Part shown: one piece after another, positions 27,880-38,378 of the stretch
How positions within the stretch are numbered: position 1 is the first letter of the stretch
Layout of the letters: the number at the start of each line of letters is the position of its first letter
Assembly: GCF_900637955.1 (NCBI RefSeq)
Contig: NZ_LR134476.1
Span: 868,001-932,000, forward strand
Length of the DNA stretch: 64,000 bases
Reading direction: 5' to 3'
Source: Trueperella bialowiezensis
Lineage (GTDB): Bacteria > Actinomycetota > Actinomycetes > Actinomycetales > Actinomycetaceae
Translations under genes and position numbers: made by a program
The notes under the pieces: model-generated
Told to the model about the DNA's origin: nothing
The model's database searches: none
Seen by the model: only the letters and a program-made list of their open reading frames with translations

Positions 27880-28842
27880 CTATGCCCGGGCCGCCGCGCG
27901 CTCCCTGTCGACGTGGTAGAGCACGATCGCCGTCGCCACCGACGCGTTCAACGACTCCATCGCACTATCGATCGGAATCGACACGACGACGTCACACGTC
28001 TCGCGTACCAGGCGCGACAGGCCGGCGCCCTCCGAACCGGTAACGATAACAAGCGGCACGTCGGCCAGGTCGGCCGCGCCCAGATCGACGTCGGCATCCC
28101 CCGCCAGGCCGACCACGAAGTAGCCGAGCTTTTGCAGCTCCTTGAGCGAACGCACGAAGTTCGTCTCGCGGGCGACGGGCAGCCGAGCCGCCGCACCCGC
28201 CGACACCTTCCACACCGTCGCATTCACCGACGCCGACCGGCGCTCCGTGATGAGCACCCCGTCGGCCCGGAACGCGGCCGCCGAGCGCATGATCGCCCCG
28301 AGATTATGCGGGTCGGTCACCGAGTCGAGCGCGACGATGAGGCCCGGCCGGTCGCCGACCACGATGTCTTCCAAGCGAACGTAACGATGCGGCGGCACCT
28401 CGATCGCGATGCCTTGGTGGACCTGGCCGTCCGTCATCTTGTCGAGCTCACCGCGCGACACCTCCACGAGCGGCGTGCCGTCGGCCATCGCAGCCCGCGC
28501 TACCTCGGCCACCCGCTCGTCATTCGACATCGCCGCCACCATGAACACCCGCTCATACGGAATGCCCGACCGCACCGCCTCATACACGGCGTTACGGCCA
28601 CAAACCAGCTCGAAGCCCTCCGGCTGGCGCAAACTCGCCCGCAGCTTCGGCCCAGCCGCCCGCCGCTCAGCCGCCTCCCGCTCCAACTTGCGCTTATGCG
28701 CCGGATGATACGTGCGATCCTCGGCCTTCGGCGTCGGCCCACGCCCCTCAAGCCGGCGGCGGTTATGTCCGCCCGAACCCTTCGTCGAGCCCTTACGCGC
28801 ATGTTTGCGCACCGCCCCCGGACGCCCTCGATGATTAGCCAA
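27880..28842 (-). CDS. rlmB: 23S rRNA 2'-O-methyltransferase, RlmB/TrmH family
   Basis: A 320-residue SpoU-type methyltransferase that would methylate G2251 of 23S rRNA or a similar site. It has a basic N-terminal extension ([12 protein letters not shown]), the substrate domain ([12 protein letters not shown]) and the three knot motifs ([47 protein letters not shown]). The TTG at 28842 (LANHRGRPG) is preferred because related proteins start with this segment. A GTG at 28851 is the alternative. Either start overlaps the cysS stop, showing coupling; cysS-rlmB is a conserved actinobacterial pair. Confidence 0.9.
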   Translation of the reverse strand: MANHRGRPGAVRKHARKGSTKGSGGHNRRRLEGRGPTPKAEDRTYHPAHKRKLEREAAERRAAGPKLRASLRQPEGFELVCGRNAVYEAVRSGIPYERVFMVAAMSNDERVAEVARAAMADGTPLVEVSRGELDKMTDGQVHQGIAIEVPPHRYVRLEDIVVGDRPGLIVALDSVTDPHNLGAIMRSAAAFRADGVLITERRSASVNATVWKVSAGAAARLPVARETNFVRSLKELQKLGYFVVGLAGDADVDLGAADLADVPLVIVTGSEGAGLSRLVRETCDVVVSIPIDSAMESLNASVATAIVLYHVDRERAAARA

Positions 28843-30256
28843 GCTCGCCACCCACCTTCCACCGGGCACCCTCAGCCGAATCTTCCACGACAATCCCAGC
28901 CTCGGCAAGCGAATCGCGCAACGCGTCCGCCCGCGCCCAATCCTTCGCCGCCCGCGCCTCCTGGCGTTCCTCGAGCAGCCCAGACACCAGCGCATCGAGC
29001 GCGTCGCTTAGAGCGGAGCCACCGACATGCGTGCGCCACGGCTCCGCCAGCGGGTCAAGCCCGAGCACGTCGAGCATCGCGCGCACCAACAACTGTTCCT
29101 CGCGCACCGCCACGTGATCGGAGTCAGCGAGCGCATTGTTGCCCTGGGTGACGTGCTCGTGAATGACGGCGAGCGCGGCCGGCACGTTGAGGTCATCGTC
29201 CATCGCGGCCACGAACTCGGCCGGCAGCTCACCCTTCGTCAGGGCCGCCACCTCGTCAAGCGGCACCTCGCCCACGGTTTGCACGGCACGCTCCACGAAG
29301 CCAGCGAGGCGTTCCCAAATCGCCTCCGCCTCGGTCAACGTCGACTCCGAATAGGCGACAGTCGAACGGTAATGAACCGTGCCGAGCGCGAGCCGCACGA
29401 TCACCGCCGGGTGTTCGGCCAGAATGTTGGCCACCGTCAGCGAATTGCCGAGCGACTTGCTCATCTTTTCGCCCTCAATGGTCACCCACGCGTTGTGCAT
29501 CCAATAGTTCGCGAACCCGTAGCCGGCGCCGTGCGACTGGGCCTGCTCGTTTTCGTGGTGCGGGAAACGCAGGTCGATCCCGCCGGCGTGGATGTCGAAC
29601 TCTTCACCCAAATATTTGCCTGCCATCGCCGAGCATTCGAGGTGCCAGCCCGGCCGGCCGCGCCCCCACGGAGTGTTCCACGCCGCGGTGTCCGGTTCGC
29701 CCGGCTTGGCGGCCTTCCACAGGGCGAAGTCGTGCGGGCTGCGCTTGTCGGGGGCGGCGTCGTCGGCGGTGAGATCGTCGAGCGACTGGTTGGTCAGCGA
29801 CCCGTAGTCAGGCAACGAGGCGACGTCGAAATACACGTTCCCCGGTTCGCCCACGTAGGCGTGCCCGCGCTCGATGAGCCGCTCGATCATCTCGATCATT
29901 TCGGGTACGTGTCCGGTGGCCCGCGGCTCGTAGGTAGGGTCGACGACGCCGAGCGCCCGGTATGCGGCCGTGAATTCTTTTTCGTAACGGTAGGCCAACG
30001 CCCACCAAGGCCGGCCCGCTTCGGCCGACTTGGCGAGGATCTTGTCGTCAATATCGGTCACGTTGCGGACGAAGGTGACGTCGTAGCCGGAGCGGCGCAG
30101 CCAGCGAATGAGCACGTCGAAGGCGAGCGCGGAGCGCATGTGCCCGATGTGCGGGGAGCCTTGCACGGTGGCACCGCACAGGTAGATGCCGACCTTACCG
30201 GCCTCCAACGGTTCGAATTCGCGAAGGGACTTGGACTTCGAATCAAAAATTTTCAC
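28835..30256 (-). CDS. cysS: Cysteinyl-tRNA synthetase
   Basis: A 473-residue class I synthetase attaching cysteine to tRNA-Cys. It shows the zinc cysteine (LCGATVQG), the HIGH motif ([15 protein letters not shown], residues 36-39), the zinc-site segment GWHLECSAM, the [10 protein letters not shown] motif and KMSKS ([10 protein letters not shown]). The length matches full CysS rather than the shorter mycothiol ligase MshC. It overlaps the next gene, rlmB, and is divergent from the transporter at 30332. Confidence 0.96.
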   Translation of the reverse strand: MKIFDSKSKSLREFEPLEAGKVGIYLCGATVQGSPHIGHMRSALAFDVLIRWLRRSGYDVTFVRNVTDIDDKILAKSAEAGRPWWALAYRYEKEFTAAYRALGVVDPTYEPRATGHVPEMIEMIERLIERGHAYVGEPGNVYFDVASLPDYGSLTNQSLDDLTADDAAPDKRSPHDFALWKAAKPGEPDTAAWNTPWGRGRPGWHLECSAMAGKYLGEEFDIHAGGIDLRFPHHENEQAQSHGAGYGFANYWMHNAWVTIEGEKMSKSLGNSLTVANILAEHPAVIVRLALGTVHYRSTVAYSESTLTEAEAIWERLAGFVERAVQTVGEVPLDEVAALTKGELPAEFVAAMDDDLNVPAALAVIHEHVTQGNNALADSDHVAVREEQLLVRAMLDVLGLDPLAEPWRTHVGGSALSDALDALVSGLLEERQEARAAKDWARADALRDSLAEAGIVVEDSAEGARWKVGGELG

Positions 30257-30331
30257 ACTCCCACCCTACCGCGTCCCCTCGCTCTTCCGGGATTTACCCG
30301 CTCGTTGCTTTTGCCGCGTACGCTAAGGGGT

Positions 30332-31669
30332 ATGTCGCACACAACTAACGGGGCGGGCGGTCCCGTCTTTACGAAGAAAGTCTGGGCGTGGGGGCTGTGG
30401 GATTGGGGTTCGGCCGCCTTTAACGCCATCGTCACGACGTTCGTGTTTTCGGTGTATTTAACGAACGCGAATCTTTTCGGGCCGCAGGCCAACCAGCGGC
30501 TCGGCTATGCGCTCACCATAGCGGGATTGCTTGTGGCGGTGGTGGCCCCGGTGCTCGGCCAGGCCGTCGACCGCTCAGGCAAATCCGGCACGGTCATGCG
30601 GGTGACGACGCTCGCCACCGCGCTGATTACCGCCTGCCTGTATTTCGTGGTGCCCGGCCAAGCAGGGCTGTGGCTCGGCCTGTTCCTCCTGGCGGCCGGT
30701 AACATCGCCTTCGAGACCGGCTCGGTCGTCTACAACGCGATCATCACGGACATTTCGTCGCCCGAGAACGTGGGTCGCGTGTCAGGCTTCGGCTGGGGGC
30801 TCGGCTATATCGGCGGCATCGTGCTGCTCGCCATCCTGTACGTCGGGTTCATTTCGCCCGACGTCGGCTGGTTCGGCGTCACAAGCGAAAACGGGCTGAA
30901 CGTGCGTGCGGCGATGCTGGTGGCGGCGCTGTGGACGGTCGTGTTTTCCGCCCCGCTGCTGCTCACGCTGAAGAACAAGCCGCCGCGCACCGACACCCCG
31001 CAGCTTGGCCTCATCGATTCATATAAGGAACTGTTCGCTTCGATCCGCCGGCTGTGGCGGGCCGATCGGGGCGTCGTCTGGTTCCTGCTGTCGTCGGCGA
31101 TCTACCGCGACGGCCTGGCCGGCGTGTTCGCCTTCGGAGCCGTGCTCGCCGGCACCGCGTTCGGCTTCGAAGCCGACGAAGTCATCATGTTCGGCATCGC
31201 CGCCAACCTCGTGGCCGGGATCGCGACGATCGTGTTCGGCTGGCTCGACGACCTCCTCGGCGCCCGCACCGTCATCATCATCTCGCTCGCGTCGATGGTC
31301 GCCTGCGGGCTCGTCATTTTCTTCTTCCACGACGGCGTCGGGCCGCTCTCGCCGAAGGGCGTCTACTGGATCTTCGGCCTGCTGCTATGCGTGTTCGTCG
31401 GGCCGACCCAATCGGCCTCCCGCACGTATCTCGCCCGCATTGCGCCGCCGGGCGACGAGGGCGAAATCTTCGGCCTGTATGCGACGACGGGCCGCGCCGT
31501 CTCATTCCTGTCCCCGTTCATGTACTCGACGGCGATCACAATCGGGGCCGCCGCGCTCGGGATCGGACTCGACGACGCCGCCTACTTCGGCATCCTCGGC
31601 ATCGCGCTCGTCTTGCTCATCGGGCTGGTCGGCTTCCTGCCGGTCAAGGCGCAGCCGAAGGCTAGGTAG
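30332..31669 (+). CDS. MFS transporter, UMF1 (Atg22-like) family
   Basis: A 445-residue 12-helix transporter. The N-terminus WAWGLWDWGSAAFNAIVTTF and FGWGLGYIGGIVLL are characteristic of the UMF1 subgroup of MFS transporters. ATG 30332 has AAGGGG 2-7 bases upstream. A much longer open frame extends upstream antisense to cysS and is not coding. Substrate unknown; yeast Atg22 members export amino acids from the vacuole, but that role should not be carried over. Confidence 0.85.
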   Translation: MSHTTNGAGGPVFTKKVWAWGLWDWGSAAFNAIVTTFVFSVYLTNANLFGPQANQRLGYALTIAGLLVAVVAPVLGQAVDRSGKSGTVMRVTTLATALITACLYFVVPGQAGLWLGLFLLAAGNIAFETGSVVYNAIITDISSPENVGRVSGFGWGLGYIGGIVLLAILYVGFISPDVGWFGVTSENGLNVRAAMLVAALWTVVFSAPLLLTLKNKPPRTDTPQLGLIDSYKELFASIRRLWRADRGVVWFLLSSAIYRDGLAGVFAFGAVLAGTAFGFEADEVIMFGIAANLVAGIATIVFGWLDDLLGARTVIIISLASMVACGLVIFFFHDGVGPLSPKGVYWIFGLLLCVFVGPTQSASRTYLARIAPPGDEGEIFGLYATTGRAVSFLSPFMYSTAITIGAAALGIGLDDAAYFGILGIALVLLIGLVGFLPVKAQPKAR

Positions 31670-31973
31670 TTCCGCGGGACAGCCGCACAGCCGACACCGC
31701 CGGGGCTAACCACGAACTGCAAGGATCCTCCAGTAGCGCGGGGTTGGCTTCGGCTCGCCGGGACTCAGCTGCCGTGCGGCGAGGCCAGTCCCCCGGGGCT
31801 AAACCCGCAACGCGTGGCTTAGCTTGGGCCTTCGGCGTGGGGATACCTTGCCATGTCCGCGTAACACATGACCTAGCGTAATCTCATTGCTAAAAACGCG
31901 AAAATCTGTGCTTTTTTCATGTGCTATGCGGAGTGTGCCAAGTACAAACCCCGGAATTCGCTCTGTCGTCTTC
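31670..31973. other. Intergenic region between convergent genes, hairpin only
   Basis: 304 bases without a supported gene between the transporter and ispF. An imperfect long hairpin spans 31738-31808 (GCGGGGTTGGC ... GGCTAAACCCGC, with inner GGACT/AGTCC), probably a terminator for one or both genes. The rest shows nothing recognisable. Confidence 0.5.
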
Positions 31974-32468
31974 TCACCACTGTTCCGGCGGAGCGTCATG
32001 CCCCCGCACGAGAAGCGCCGTCGCAATCGCAGCGAGCCCCTCGCCGCGGCCGGTGAAACCCATGCGGTCCGAGGTCGTCGCCGACACAGTAACCGGCGCC
32101 CCGACCACCTTCGACATCGCCGCCTCCGCCTCCCGCTTACGTGGCGCGAACCGGGGGCGCTGCCCAATAATCTGCACCGAAACATTCTCGATCCGCCAGC
32201 CGGCCTCCGTCACGAGCCGCACCGTCTCACCCAGCAGCCGGGCACCGGAGGCGCCCGCCCACTCGGGCCGATCCGTCCCAAAGATGGTACCGAGCTCGCC
32301 GATCCCGCTCGCCATGAGCAGGGCGTCGCAAGCCGCATGAGCAGCCACGTCCGCATCCGAATGCCCCGCCAAACCGATCTCACCCGGCCATTCCAGACAG
32401 GCCAACCACAACGGACGGTCCGGATCGTACTGATGGGCGTCAAACGAGGTCGCAACGCGGATCGTCAC
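31974..32468 (-). CDS. ispF: 2-C-methyl-D-erythritol 2,4-cyclodiphosphate synthase
   Basis: A 164-residue enzyme of the non-mevalonate isoprenoid pathway. The metal ligands are visible as DAH (residues 10-12) and AGHSDADV with the following HAACDALL helix. The C-terminus has the [14 protein letters not shown] segment. Its GTG start overlaps the ispD stop by 4 bases, the common ispD-ispF arrangement. Slightly unusual first strand (TSFDAHQY instead of GFDVHRF), but the active-site pattern is intact. Confidence 0.93.
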   Translation of the reverse strand: MTIRVATSFDAHQYDPDRPLWLACLEWPGEIGLAGHSDADVAAHAACDALLMASGIGELGTIFGTDRPEWAGASGARLLGETVRLVTEAGWRIENVSVQIIGQRPRFAPRKREAEAAMSKVVGAPVTVSATTSDRMGFTGRGEGLAAIATALLVRGHDAPPEQW

Positions 32469-33241
32469 TGGCGCCTCCCAGCGAGAAGCATCTCCGCCAC
32501 CGCGAGATCCCAGGCAGTCGTCACCTTCATCGCCTCAGCCGCCCCCTCAACGAGCACCACCTGCCCGCCCATCGCCTCGACGAGCGCTGCGTCGTCTGGG
32601 GCCGCCGCTTCCGTCGCCCCGCGCGCCTCGCCGGCCCGGTGCGCCTGCCGCAACACGTCCACGCGAAAACCCTGCGGGGTCTGCATTGCCCGCAAATTCT
32701 CCCGATCGAGCGTGGCCACGACCCGCTCGGGCGAACCGCCATCAACGGTTTTAATCGTGTCCGTCACAGGCAAAGCCGGCACGACGGCGTCGTAGCCCTC
32801 CCGCAGCGCGGCCATCACCCGCTCGATCACCGCGATGGGCGTCAGCGCCCGCGCCGCATCATGAATCAACACAAAATCCGTATCGACGGCCGCCAGCCCG
32901 TTCGCCACCGACTCCTGCCGAGTCGCCCCGCCCGGCACGAGCCGCACACCCGAAACCGCTGACTTACCCGAAACCGCCGACTCGCTCTCGAGCGCCGGCT
33001 CACCTGAGAGAACCCCTTCACCCGAGAGCGCCGCCTCAAATTCTTCGCGCGCCGCGGCATCGGGCGGGATCGTCACCACGACGTCGTCAATACCCGCCGC
33101 ACGCACCCCGCGCACCGCATGCACAATCAACGGCACGCCGCCCAGCTCGACGAGCGCCTTCGGCTTGTTCGCCCCGAGCCGCGTGCCGGCCCCCGCGCCC
33201 GCCACGATGGCGCTGAAAGTGGGCTGCCGTTTCGATACCAT
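32465..33241 (-). CDS. ispD: 2-C-methyl-D-erythritol 4-phosphate cytidylyltransferase
   Basis: 258 residues. It transfers CMP to methylerythritol phosphate. It has the nucleotide-binding loop [17 protein letters not shown], the HDAARALTP motif and [11 protein letters not shown], followed by [11 protein letters not shown] short insertion of Ser/Glu-rich repeats ([20 protein letters not shown]) sits between strands near residues 90-110. ATG 33241 is used since the coding pattern begins there, 16 bases after carD. It forms an operon with carD upstream and ispF downstream. Confidence 0.94.
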   Translation of the reverse strand: MVSKRQPTFSAIVAGAGAGTRLGANKPKALVELGGVPLIVHAVRGVRAAGIDDVVVTIPPDAAAREEFEAALSGEGVLSGEPALESESAVSGKSAVSGVRLVPGGATRQESVANGLAAVDTDFVLIHDAARALTPIAVIERVMAALREGYDAVVPALPVTDTIKTVDGGSPERVVATLDRENLRAMQTPQGFRVDVLRQAHRAGEARGATEAAAPDDAALVEAMGGQVVLVEGAAEAMKVTTAWDLAVAEMLLAGRRQ

Positions 33242-33257
33242 ACCGACGACGATGCCG

Positions 33258-33779
33258 CTACTCGGCCGCCGCGGGCGAGTCCGCATCGGGGTTCTCGACC
33301 CCCATAATCTCGTCAAGTAGCGCGTCCGCCTCTTCGTCCGTGATGTCGCGCGCCAAAGCGACTTCCGACCCCAGGATCGCCCGGGCCTGGCCGAGCATCC
33401 GCTTCTCGCCCGCCGACAGGCCACGGTCCACGTTGCGCCGCGTCAAATCGCGCACCACCTCGGCCACCTTGTTGACATCGCCCGAGGTGAGCTTCTCACC
33501 GTTTGCCTTATAGCGGCGCGACCAGTTCGACGGCTCCTCAACATCTTCCTCACGCAGCACGTCGAACACTTTCTCCAGCTGCTCCTCGTTCGAGACATCC
33601 CGGAGCCCGACCTGCTCGATCGACTCCTCCGGCACCTGGATCACAAGATCACCCTGCAAAATTCGCAGCGTCAAATACGTGCGCGTTTCGCCGCGCAGAG
33701 TCCTTTCGGAGATGTCCTCAATGTACGCCGCGCCGTGGTGCGGGTAAACGACAGTCTCGCCAACTTTGAATTTCGCCAC
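33258..33779 (-). CDS. carD: CarD/CdnL family RNA polymerase-binding regulator
   Basis: 173 residues. CarD binds RNA polymerase beta subunit and stabilises open complexes at rRNA and many other promoters; it is essential in mycobacteria. The N-terminal Tudor-like domain ([20 protein letters not shown]) and the helical C-terminal domain ([32 protein letters not shown]) are clear. Directly upstream of ispD, as in many actinobacteria. A weak TGGGTGA/TCACCCA inverted repeat lies at its 5' end. Confidence 0.95.
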   Translation of the reverse strand: MAKFKVGETVVYPHHGAAYIEDISERTLRGETRTYLTLRILQGDLVIQVPEESIEQVGLRDVSNEEQLEKVFDVLREEDVEEPSNWSRRYKANGEKLTSGDVNKVAEVVRDLTRRNVDRGLSAGEKRMLGQARAILGSEVALARDITDEEADALLDEIMGVENPDADSPAAAE

Positions 33780-33877
33780 TGGGTGATCACTCTTTCTTCA
33801 TAGCCTAGTCACCCATTCTACCATCGCGTTTGCCCCGACATAACGGCTCAATTACGCCATCAGATAACGAGGCGGGC

Positions 33878-34573
33878 TCACTCCGGCTTCGACACGAGCT
33901 TGTACCCCAAGCCGCGCACAGTCAGCAGCGCGGTCGGCTTGGAGGCCGACACTTCGATCTTCGAACGGATCCGCTTCACGTGGACGTCGAGTGTCTTCGA
34001 ATCACCCATATAGTCCATGCCCCAAATACGGTCGAGAATCTGCCCGCGCGTGAGCACCCGATCCGGATTTTGCATGAACATCTCAAGCAGCTCGAATTCA
34101 CGCAACGGCATCTTGACCTCTTCGCCATCCACGCGTACCACGTGCGCATCCTGATCCATTTCGATCCGGCCCACACGCAGCACGTCGCCGTCCTCGTCGT
34201 CCTCCGGCACGTCCGACATGCGCCGCAAAATCGCTCGAATCCGAGCCACGAGCTCCCGGTACGAATACGGCTTAGTCACGTAGTCATCGGCACCGATCTC
34301 GAGCCCGACCACCTTGTCGATCTCCGAATCCTTCGCCGTCAACATAATGATCGGCACGCTCGACTTTTGCCGAATCTGGCGGCACACTTCGTTACCGCTC
34401 ATCCCCGGCAGCATAAGGTCAAGCACGATCAAGTCCGGCTCGGAATCCGCAAACGCTTCCAGCGCGCTCGGCCCGTCGGCCGCCGTCGTCACCTTAAAAC
34501 CGTCGCGCTCCAAATTAAACTCGAGCGTCTCCCGGTACGTCGGTTCATCTTCAACAACAAGAATGTGTGTCAT
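33878..34573 (-). CDS. regX3: OmpR-family response regulator, RegX3 type
   Basis: 231 residues. Receiver domain with acidic pocket D9/E10, phospho-acceptor D52 (LIVLDLMLPGMSG) and KPYSYRELVARI, then a winged-helix DNA-binding domain (GQILDRIWGMDYMGDSKTLDVHVKRIRSK). It lies 18 bases after the sensor kinase on the same strand, with phoU divergent. That is the standard SenX3-RegX3-PhoU layout for phosphate-starvation control. Confidence 0.92.
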   Translation of the reverse strand: MTHILVVEDEPTYRETLEFNLERDGFKVTTAADGPSALEAFADSEPDLIVLDLMLPGMSGNEVCRQIRQKSSVPIIMLTAKDSEIDKVVGLEIGADDYVTKPYSYRELVARIRAILRRMSDVPEDDEDGDVLRVGRIEMDQDAHVVRVDGEEVKMPLREFELLEMFMQNPDRVLTRGQILDRIWGMDYMGDSKTLDVHVKRIRSKIEVSASKPTALLTVRGLGYKLVSKPE

Positions 34574-34591
34574 CGTTACTCTCCATCGGGC

Positions 34592-35773
34592 CTACGTGTC
34601 CACCCTATCCGCAATTCGCGCCGGAGAAGACGCCGATACGGCTTCCACCTGCGGCTGGAATGCGGCCGGCAGGATCATCGTGAACGTCGAACCCTGCCCC
34701 TTCTTACTCCACAACTTAATCCGCCCGCCATGATCAGCGGTCACATGTTTGACGATACTCAGCCCCAGGCCAGAGCCGCCCGTCTCCCGTGAACGTGCCT
34801 GATCCCCGCGGTAAAACCGTTCAAAAATACGCTCGTGCGCCGCGGGATCGATGCCTTCTCCGGCGTCGACGACGGCGATATGCACCTCGCCCGAATCCTC
34901 GCTCGTCGCCACCGACACCCGGCCGTGCTGACGGGAATACCGCACAGCGTTGTCGAGCAGGTTGCGCACCGCCGTCGTTAACAACCCCCGGTCGCCGTAC
35001 ACGCGCAAGCATGGTTGGCCGCCCGTCACGATGGTCACGTTGCGAGCCTCGGCCTCCACGCGCACTCGGTCCACGGCTTCGCGGACGATGTCGTCCACCT
35101 CCACAAACTCCGAATCGGCGAGCACATTCGAATCCTGTAGGCGCGAGAGCTGAATGATCTCCTGCACCAGGTTCGCCAGCCGATCCGATTCAACCACGAG
35201 CTTTTGGGCGAACTTTCGCACATGCTCCGGCTCGTCAGCCACCTGGCCGATCGTCTCCGCCAACAAACCGATCGCCCCCACCGGAGTCTTCAGTTCGTGC
35301 GACACGTTCGCCACAAAATCCCGGCGCGTTTCCTCGAGCCGCCGCTTTTCCGTGTTGTCCTCGAACAGGATGAGTGCCTGGTCGCCCGACAGCGGAGCGG
35401 CCCGCACCCACAACCGTAACTCGGACCGGTTCTCCTCCCGGCGCACTAAACGCAGTTCAAGGTCAGACACCTCACCCTCATCCTGCGCCCGCTGCACGAG
35501 CTCGCGCAGCTCCTCGCACAACTGTCCGTTGCGGATCAGGCCATACGCGTACGAAATCGACGACGCGCGCAGAATGTCGTCGTCGGCTCCGACGACGATA
35601 TACGACTGCGGTAACGCAGCCAGAAGCGCTACCGCCCCCGTATCAGCAGACTCGACGACGGGCTCGTCGTCGCTCTCCCACTGACGCTGAGAAAACCAGT
35701 AGGCAACGAGCCCAGCACCAGCAACAAGCACACCGACGAGGATCCCCAATCCAAACGCCAAGCCATCGAACAT
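34592..35773 (-). CDS. senX3: Sensor histidine kinase, SenX3 type
   Basis: 393 residues. One clear membrane helix near residues 4-28, a PAS-like region, HisKA with the phospho-accepting histidine (DFVANVSHELKTPVGAIG) and an HATPase domain (NLLDNAVRYS, DAGEGI, GGSGLGLSIVKHV). ATG 35773 is preceded by AGGAG at very short spacing. SenX3 kinases usually show two helices; the second is not obvious here. Divergent from phoU and paired with regX3, it probably senses phosphate supply through the Pst-PhoU system. Confidence 0.92.
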   Translation of the reverse strand: MFDGLAFGLGILVGVLVAGAGLVAYWFSQRQWESDDEPVVESADTGAVALLAALPQSYIVVGADDDILRASSISYAYGLIRNGQLCEELRELVQRAQDEGEVSDLELRLVRREENRSELRLWVRAAPLSGDQALILFEDNTEKRRLEETRRDFVANVSHELKTPVGAIGLLAETIGQVADEPEHVRKFAQKLVVESDRLANLVQEIIQLSRLQDSNVLADSEFVEVDDIVREAVDRVRVEAEARNVTIVTGGQPCLRVYGDRGLLTTAVRNLLDNAVRYSRQHGRVSVATSEDSGEVHIAVVDAGEGIDPAAHERIFERFYRGDQARSRETGGSGLGLSIVKHVTADHGGRIKLWSKKGQGSTFTMILPAAFQPQVEAVSASSPARIADRVDT

Positions 35774-35971
35774 ACTCCTAGCGTAAACCAAACCCGCCCC
35801 GCAGCCTTAACCGGCATGGTCCCCGCAACCCGCACGTTTCCAGTTGTTAACCTGACGGGCGCCCCGCGTTTAAAATCGCGTGATTTCATCAACCTGTGGC
35901 GTGCCGTGAGATAGGCTCGGGTTAGCACAGCTGGCGTAGCGCCACGGCGTCGAAACGAATAAGGAGAACGA

Positions 35972-36646
35972 GTGCGCGAACAATTCCGTCAGGAAATGAA
36001 AGAACTTACCGATACCCTCGTCCTGCAAGCACAGGCGGCCTCAAAGGCGATCACCGGCGCGGCAGCCTCGCTAAAAGATGCCAACCTGGCACTCGCAGAG
36101 CGGGTTATCGATGCCGATCACACCATCGACATGCTGGAACGTGACATCGACGAAATGGGCGTCTCCCTACTCGCCCGTCAGGCTCCCGTGGCAAGCGACC
36201 TGCGTACCGTGGTCTCCGCGCTGCGCCTGAGCGCCACGCTCGAACGGATGGGTGACCTGGCCCGGCACGTCGCCTACGTTGCCCGCGGCCGCTTCCCGAA
36301 GACTGTCGCCTCCGGCGAAGTGCAAGAGCTGTTCGAGAACATGGCCGACAAGGCGGCACAGGTTGGCCAGCTAGTGGCCAAGCTCGTCGAAACCCAAGAC
36401 CTCTCGCTCGCCGACGAGATCATCGCCGGCGACGACGCGCTCGACGACATGCACGCCAAGACCTTCGAGTTCGCACTCGACGAATCGCTCGAGCTGAGCC
36501 GCCAGGAGATCGTTGACGTGATCCTGCTCGGCCGCTACCTCGAACGCTTCGGCGACCACGGCGTGTCCGTCGCACACCGTATGCGCTTCCTCGTCACGGG
36601 CATGGAGCCCGACGACGAGGCACGCGCCGAAATCGAAGAATTCTAG
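35972..36646 (+). CDS. phoU: Phosphate transport regulator PhoU
   Basis: 224 residues with two PhoU helical repeats (VIDADHTIDMLERDIDEMGV and IIAGDDALDDMHAKTFEFAL). The GTG start at 35972 has AAGGAG 6 bases upstream. PhoU connects the Pst phosphate importer to the SenX3 kinase and keeps signalling off in high phosphate. No pst genes are in the window. A strong terminator follows. Confidence 0.95.
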   Translation: MREQFRQEMKELTDTLVLQAQAASKAITGAAASLKDANLALAERVIDADHTIDMLERDIDEMGVSLLARQAPVASDLRTVVSALRLSATLERMGDLARHVAYVARGRFPKTVASGEVQELFENMADKAAQVGQLVAKLVETQDLSLADEIIAGDDALDDMHAKTFEFALDESLELSRQEIVDVILLGRYLERFGDHGVSVAHRMRFLVTGMEPDDEARAEIEEF

Positions 36647-36704
36647 GCGGGCCGGCGGTAAGCCCTAACAGGCGGTAAGCCCTTCTAGGCCGTGAACTAA
36701 AGAG

Positions 36705-36752
36705 AACAAAATGGCGGCGGCACCCGATCGGGTGCCGCCGCCCCTTTTGTTT
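36705..36752. terminator. Bidirectional terminator between phoU and gpmA
   Basis: A perfect long stem, GGCGGCGGCACCCG with its complement around CGATCG (36713-36742), has A-rich sequence on the left and CCTTTTGTTT on the right. It serves both convergent genes. Confidence 0.9.
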
Positions 36753-36762
36753 ACCGCAGAGG

Positions 36763-37503
36763 TTACTTACCCTGGTTGGCAACCGCTTCGATGGCGGCCT
36801 TCGCGGCCTCCGGGTCGAGGTAGGTGCCACCCTTCTTCACCGGCTTGAGAGTTTCCTCATCCAGCTCGTAGTAGAGCGGAATACCGGTAGGGATGTTCAG
36901 GCCGGAGATGTCCTCGTCCGAGATCTCATCGAGCATCTTGACGATCGCGCGCAGCGAGTTGCCGTGCGCGGCGAGCATGACGGTCTTGCCCGACTTCAGA
37001 TCCGGCACGATCTCGGCCTCCCAGTACGGGGTCAGCCGGTCGATCACGTTCGCGAGCGCCTCGGTAGCCGGAATCGGCTCGCCAGCATAACGCGGATCAG
37101 CATCCTGCGAGAATTCAGAGCCCTCTTCGATCGGTGGCGGCGGCACGTCAAACGAGCGGCGCCACTGCATGAACTGCTCTTCACCGTATTCGTCGCGGAT
37201 TTCCTTCTTATTCTTACCCTGCAACGCACCGTAGTGACGCTCGTTGAGGCGCCAGCTACGCTTGACCGGGATCCAATGCAGATCCGCGGCGTCAAGTGCG
37301 AGGTTCGCCGTCGTGATCGCGCGGCGCAACAGCGAAGTGTGCAGGACGTCGGGGCGGACGCCGGCGTCGACAAGCAACTTGCCCGCACGCGCGGCCTCCT
37401 CTACACCCTTGTCCGATAGCGGGACGTCAACCCAGCCAGTGAAAAGATTTTCAGCGTTCCACGTGCTTTGCCCGTGGCGCAGGAGAACCAACTTGTAAAC
37501 CAT
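36763..37503 (-). CDS. gpmA: Phosphoglycerate mutase (2,3-bisphosphoglycerate-dependent)
   Basis: A 246-residue glycolytic enzyme interconverting 3- and 2-phosphoglycerate. The histidine-phosphatase motif [18 protein letters not shown], the [11 protein letters not shown] segment and [15 protein letters not shown] are intact. Normal length. Monocistronic between the terminator at 36705 and the PaiB-like gene. In mycobacteria the gene also lies near senX3-regX3. Confidence 0.96.
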   Translation of the reverse strand: MVYKLVLLRHGQSTWNAENLFTGWVDVPLSDKGVEEAARAGKLLVDAGVRPDVLHTSLLRRAITTANLALDAADLHWIPVKRSWRLNERHYGALQGKNKKEIRDEYGEEQFMQWRRSFDVPPPPIEEGSEFSQDADPRYAGEPIPATEALANVIDRLTPYWEAEIVPDLKSGKTVMLAAHGNSLRAIVKMLDEISDEDISGLNIPTGIPLYYELDEETLKPVKKGGTYLDPEAAKAAIEAVANQGK

Positions 37504-37554
37504 GCGATTCCTTCTGTGTCGTGTCGATGGCGCGCGAGGTGTGCGCTTCCACGC

Positions 37555-38259
37555 TCAGTCTACCGGGCGCGGCGGCTCGGCGGCGCTGTCATTCGTCCTA
37601 CGCGAAAGTGCACCCTCGACCCGCTCTTCGCGCGCCTGCGCCCACGGGATCGCAATATCTTCCATCAGGTCCGCGACGGGGCCGGCCGCCGCATCCCGAT
37701 TACGCATGTGCTCAGCCGTTTGAGCGATCTCGACCGGCGACATGTTCTGCCCCAGCTTCGCCTTCCCCACAATCTCGCGCACCCTGATCTCCACCCCGAC
37801 CATCGCCGCCAGCGCATTATTGACCAGCTCGTACGAGGAATGCGTGCCCACCCGCCACTCGCTCTCGAAACGTTCCACGAGCTTGGTCAGGTGCGCGGTT
37901 TTCCACTCGGCGTCATCATGAACCGTGAACTCCCCGCGCACGTGCACCGTCACATAATTCCAGGTGGGCACGTTCGGCAGACGCTGGGTGGGCGTTTCCG
38001 GGGGAAGATCCATGCCGGACACCCGCGCTTGCGGGCCTTGCACGACGACGAGCGTGTCGGCGTCGTCGCGCCACTGCGGGTTCACCCGGGTCAGGTGGGT
38101 TTGCAAGAAGATCTGCTCGCCGCGCCGGTCCACGTTAAAGGGCACGAACGTGGCGTTCAGCCCGTTTGGTCCGGCCGTAATGAACTGTCCGGCTCCGGCT
38201 TGTTCGACGACGGCGAGCGCGTCGTCGTCGCCCATCGCGTGTTGGCGTGCCACGTACAT
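37555..38259 (-). CDS. FMN-binding, PaiB-like protein
   Basis: 234 residues from ATG 38259, with GGAGG 5 bases upstream. It matches the PaiB / FMN-binding split-barrel family (MYVARQHAM start, GPNGLNATFVPF, HLTRVNPQW, VVVQGPQARVSG, NYVTVHVRG). PaiB is annotated as a negative regulator of sporulation/protease genes in Bacillus, but actinobacterial members probably act as flavin- or heme-linked proteins. It precedes nothing obvious and is divergent from the membrane protein at 38379. Confidence 0.85.
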   Translation of the reverse strand: MYVARQHAMGDDDALAVVEQAGAGQFITAGPNGLNATFVPFNVDRRGEQIFLQTHLTRVNPQWRDDADTLVVVQGPQARVSGMDLPPETPTQRLPNVPTWNYVTVHVRGEFTVHDDAEWKTAHLTKLVERFESEWRVGTHSSYELVNNALAAMVGVEIRVREIVGKAKLGQNMSPVEIAQTAEHMRNRDAAAGPVADLMEDIAIPWAQAREERVEGALSRRTNDSAAEPPRPVD

Positions 38260-38378
38260 GTGTCCTCCGTTCCGGATCGCTCTCAAGCGAGATCCTAACC
38301 CGCCATTTCTCGCGGCGCTGTAGCCTATGAAACAATTGGGATCGGTAACCTGAAAAGACACAAAGATAGGTAACGACG

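Noticed and set aside
26887-29151. 754-codon plus-strand frame across the 27-29 kb genes
   Set aside because: Antisense to the unknown protein, rlmB and cysS; composition is Arg/His/Pro-rich without domains.
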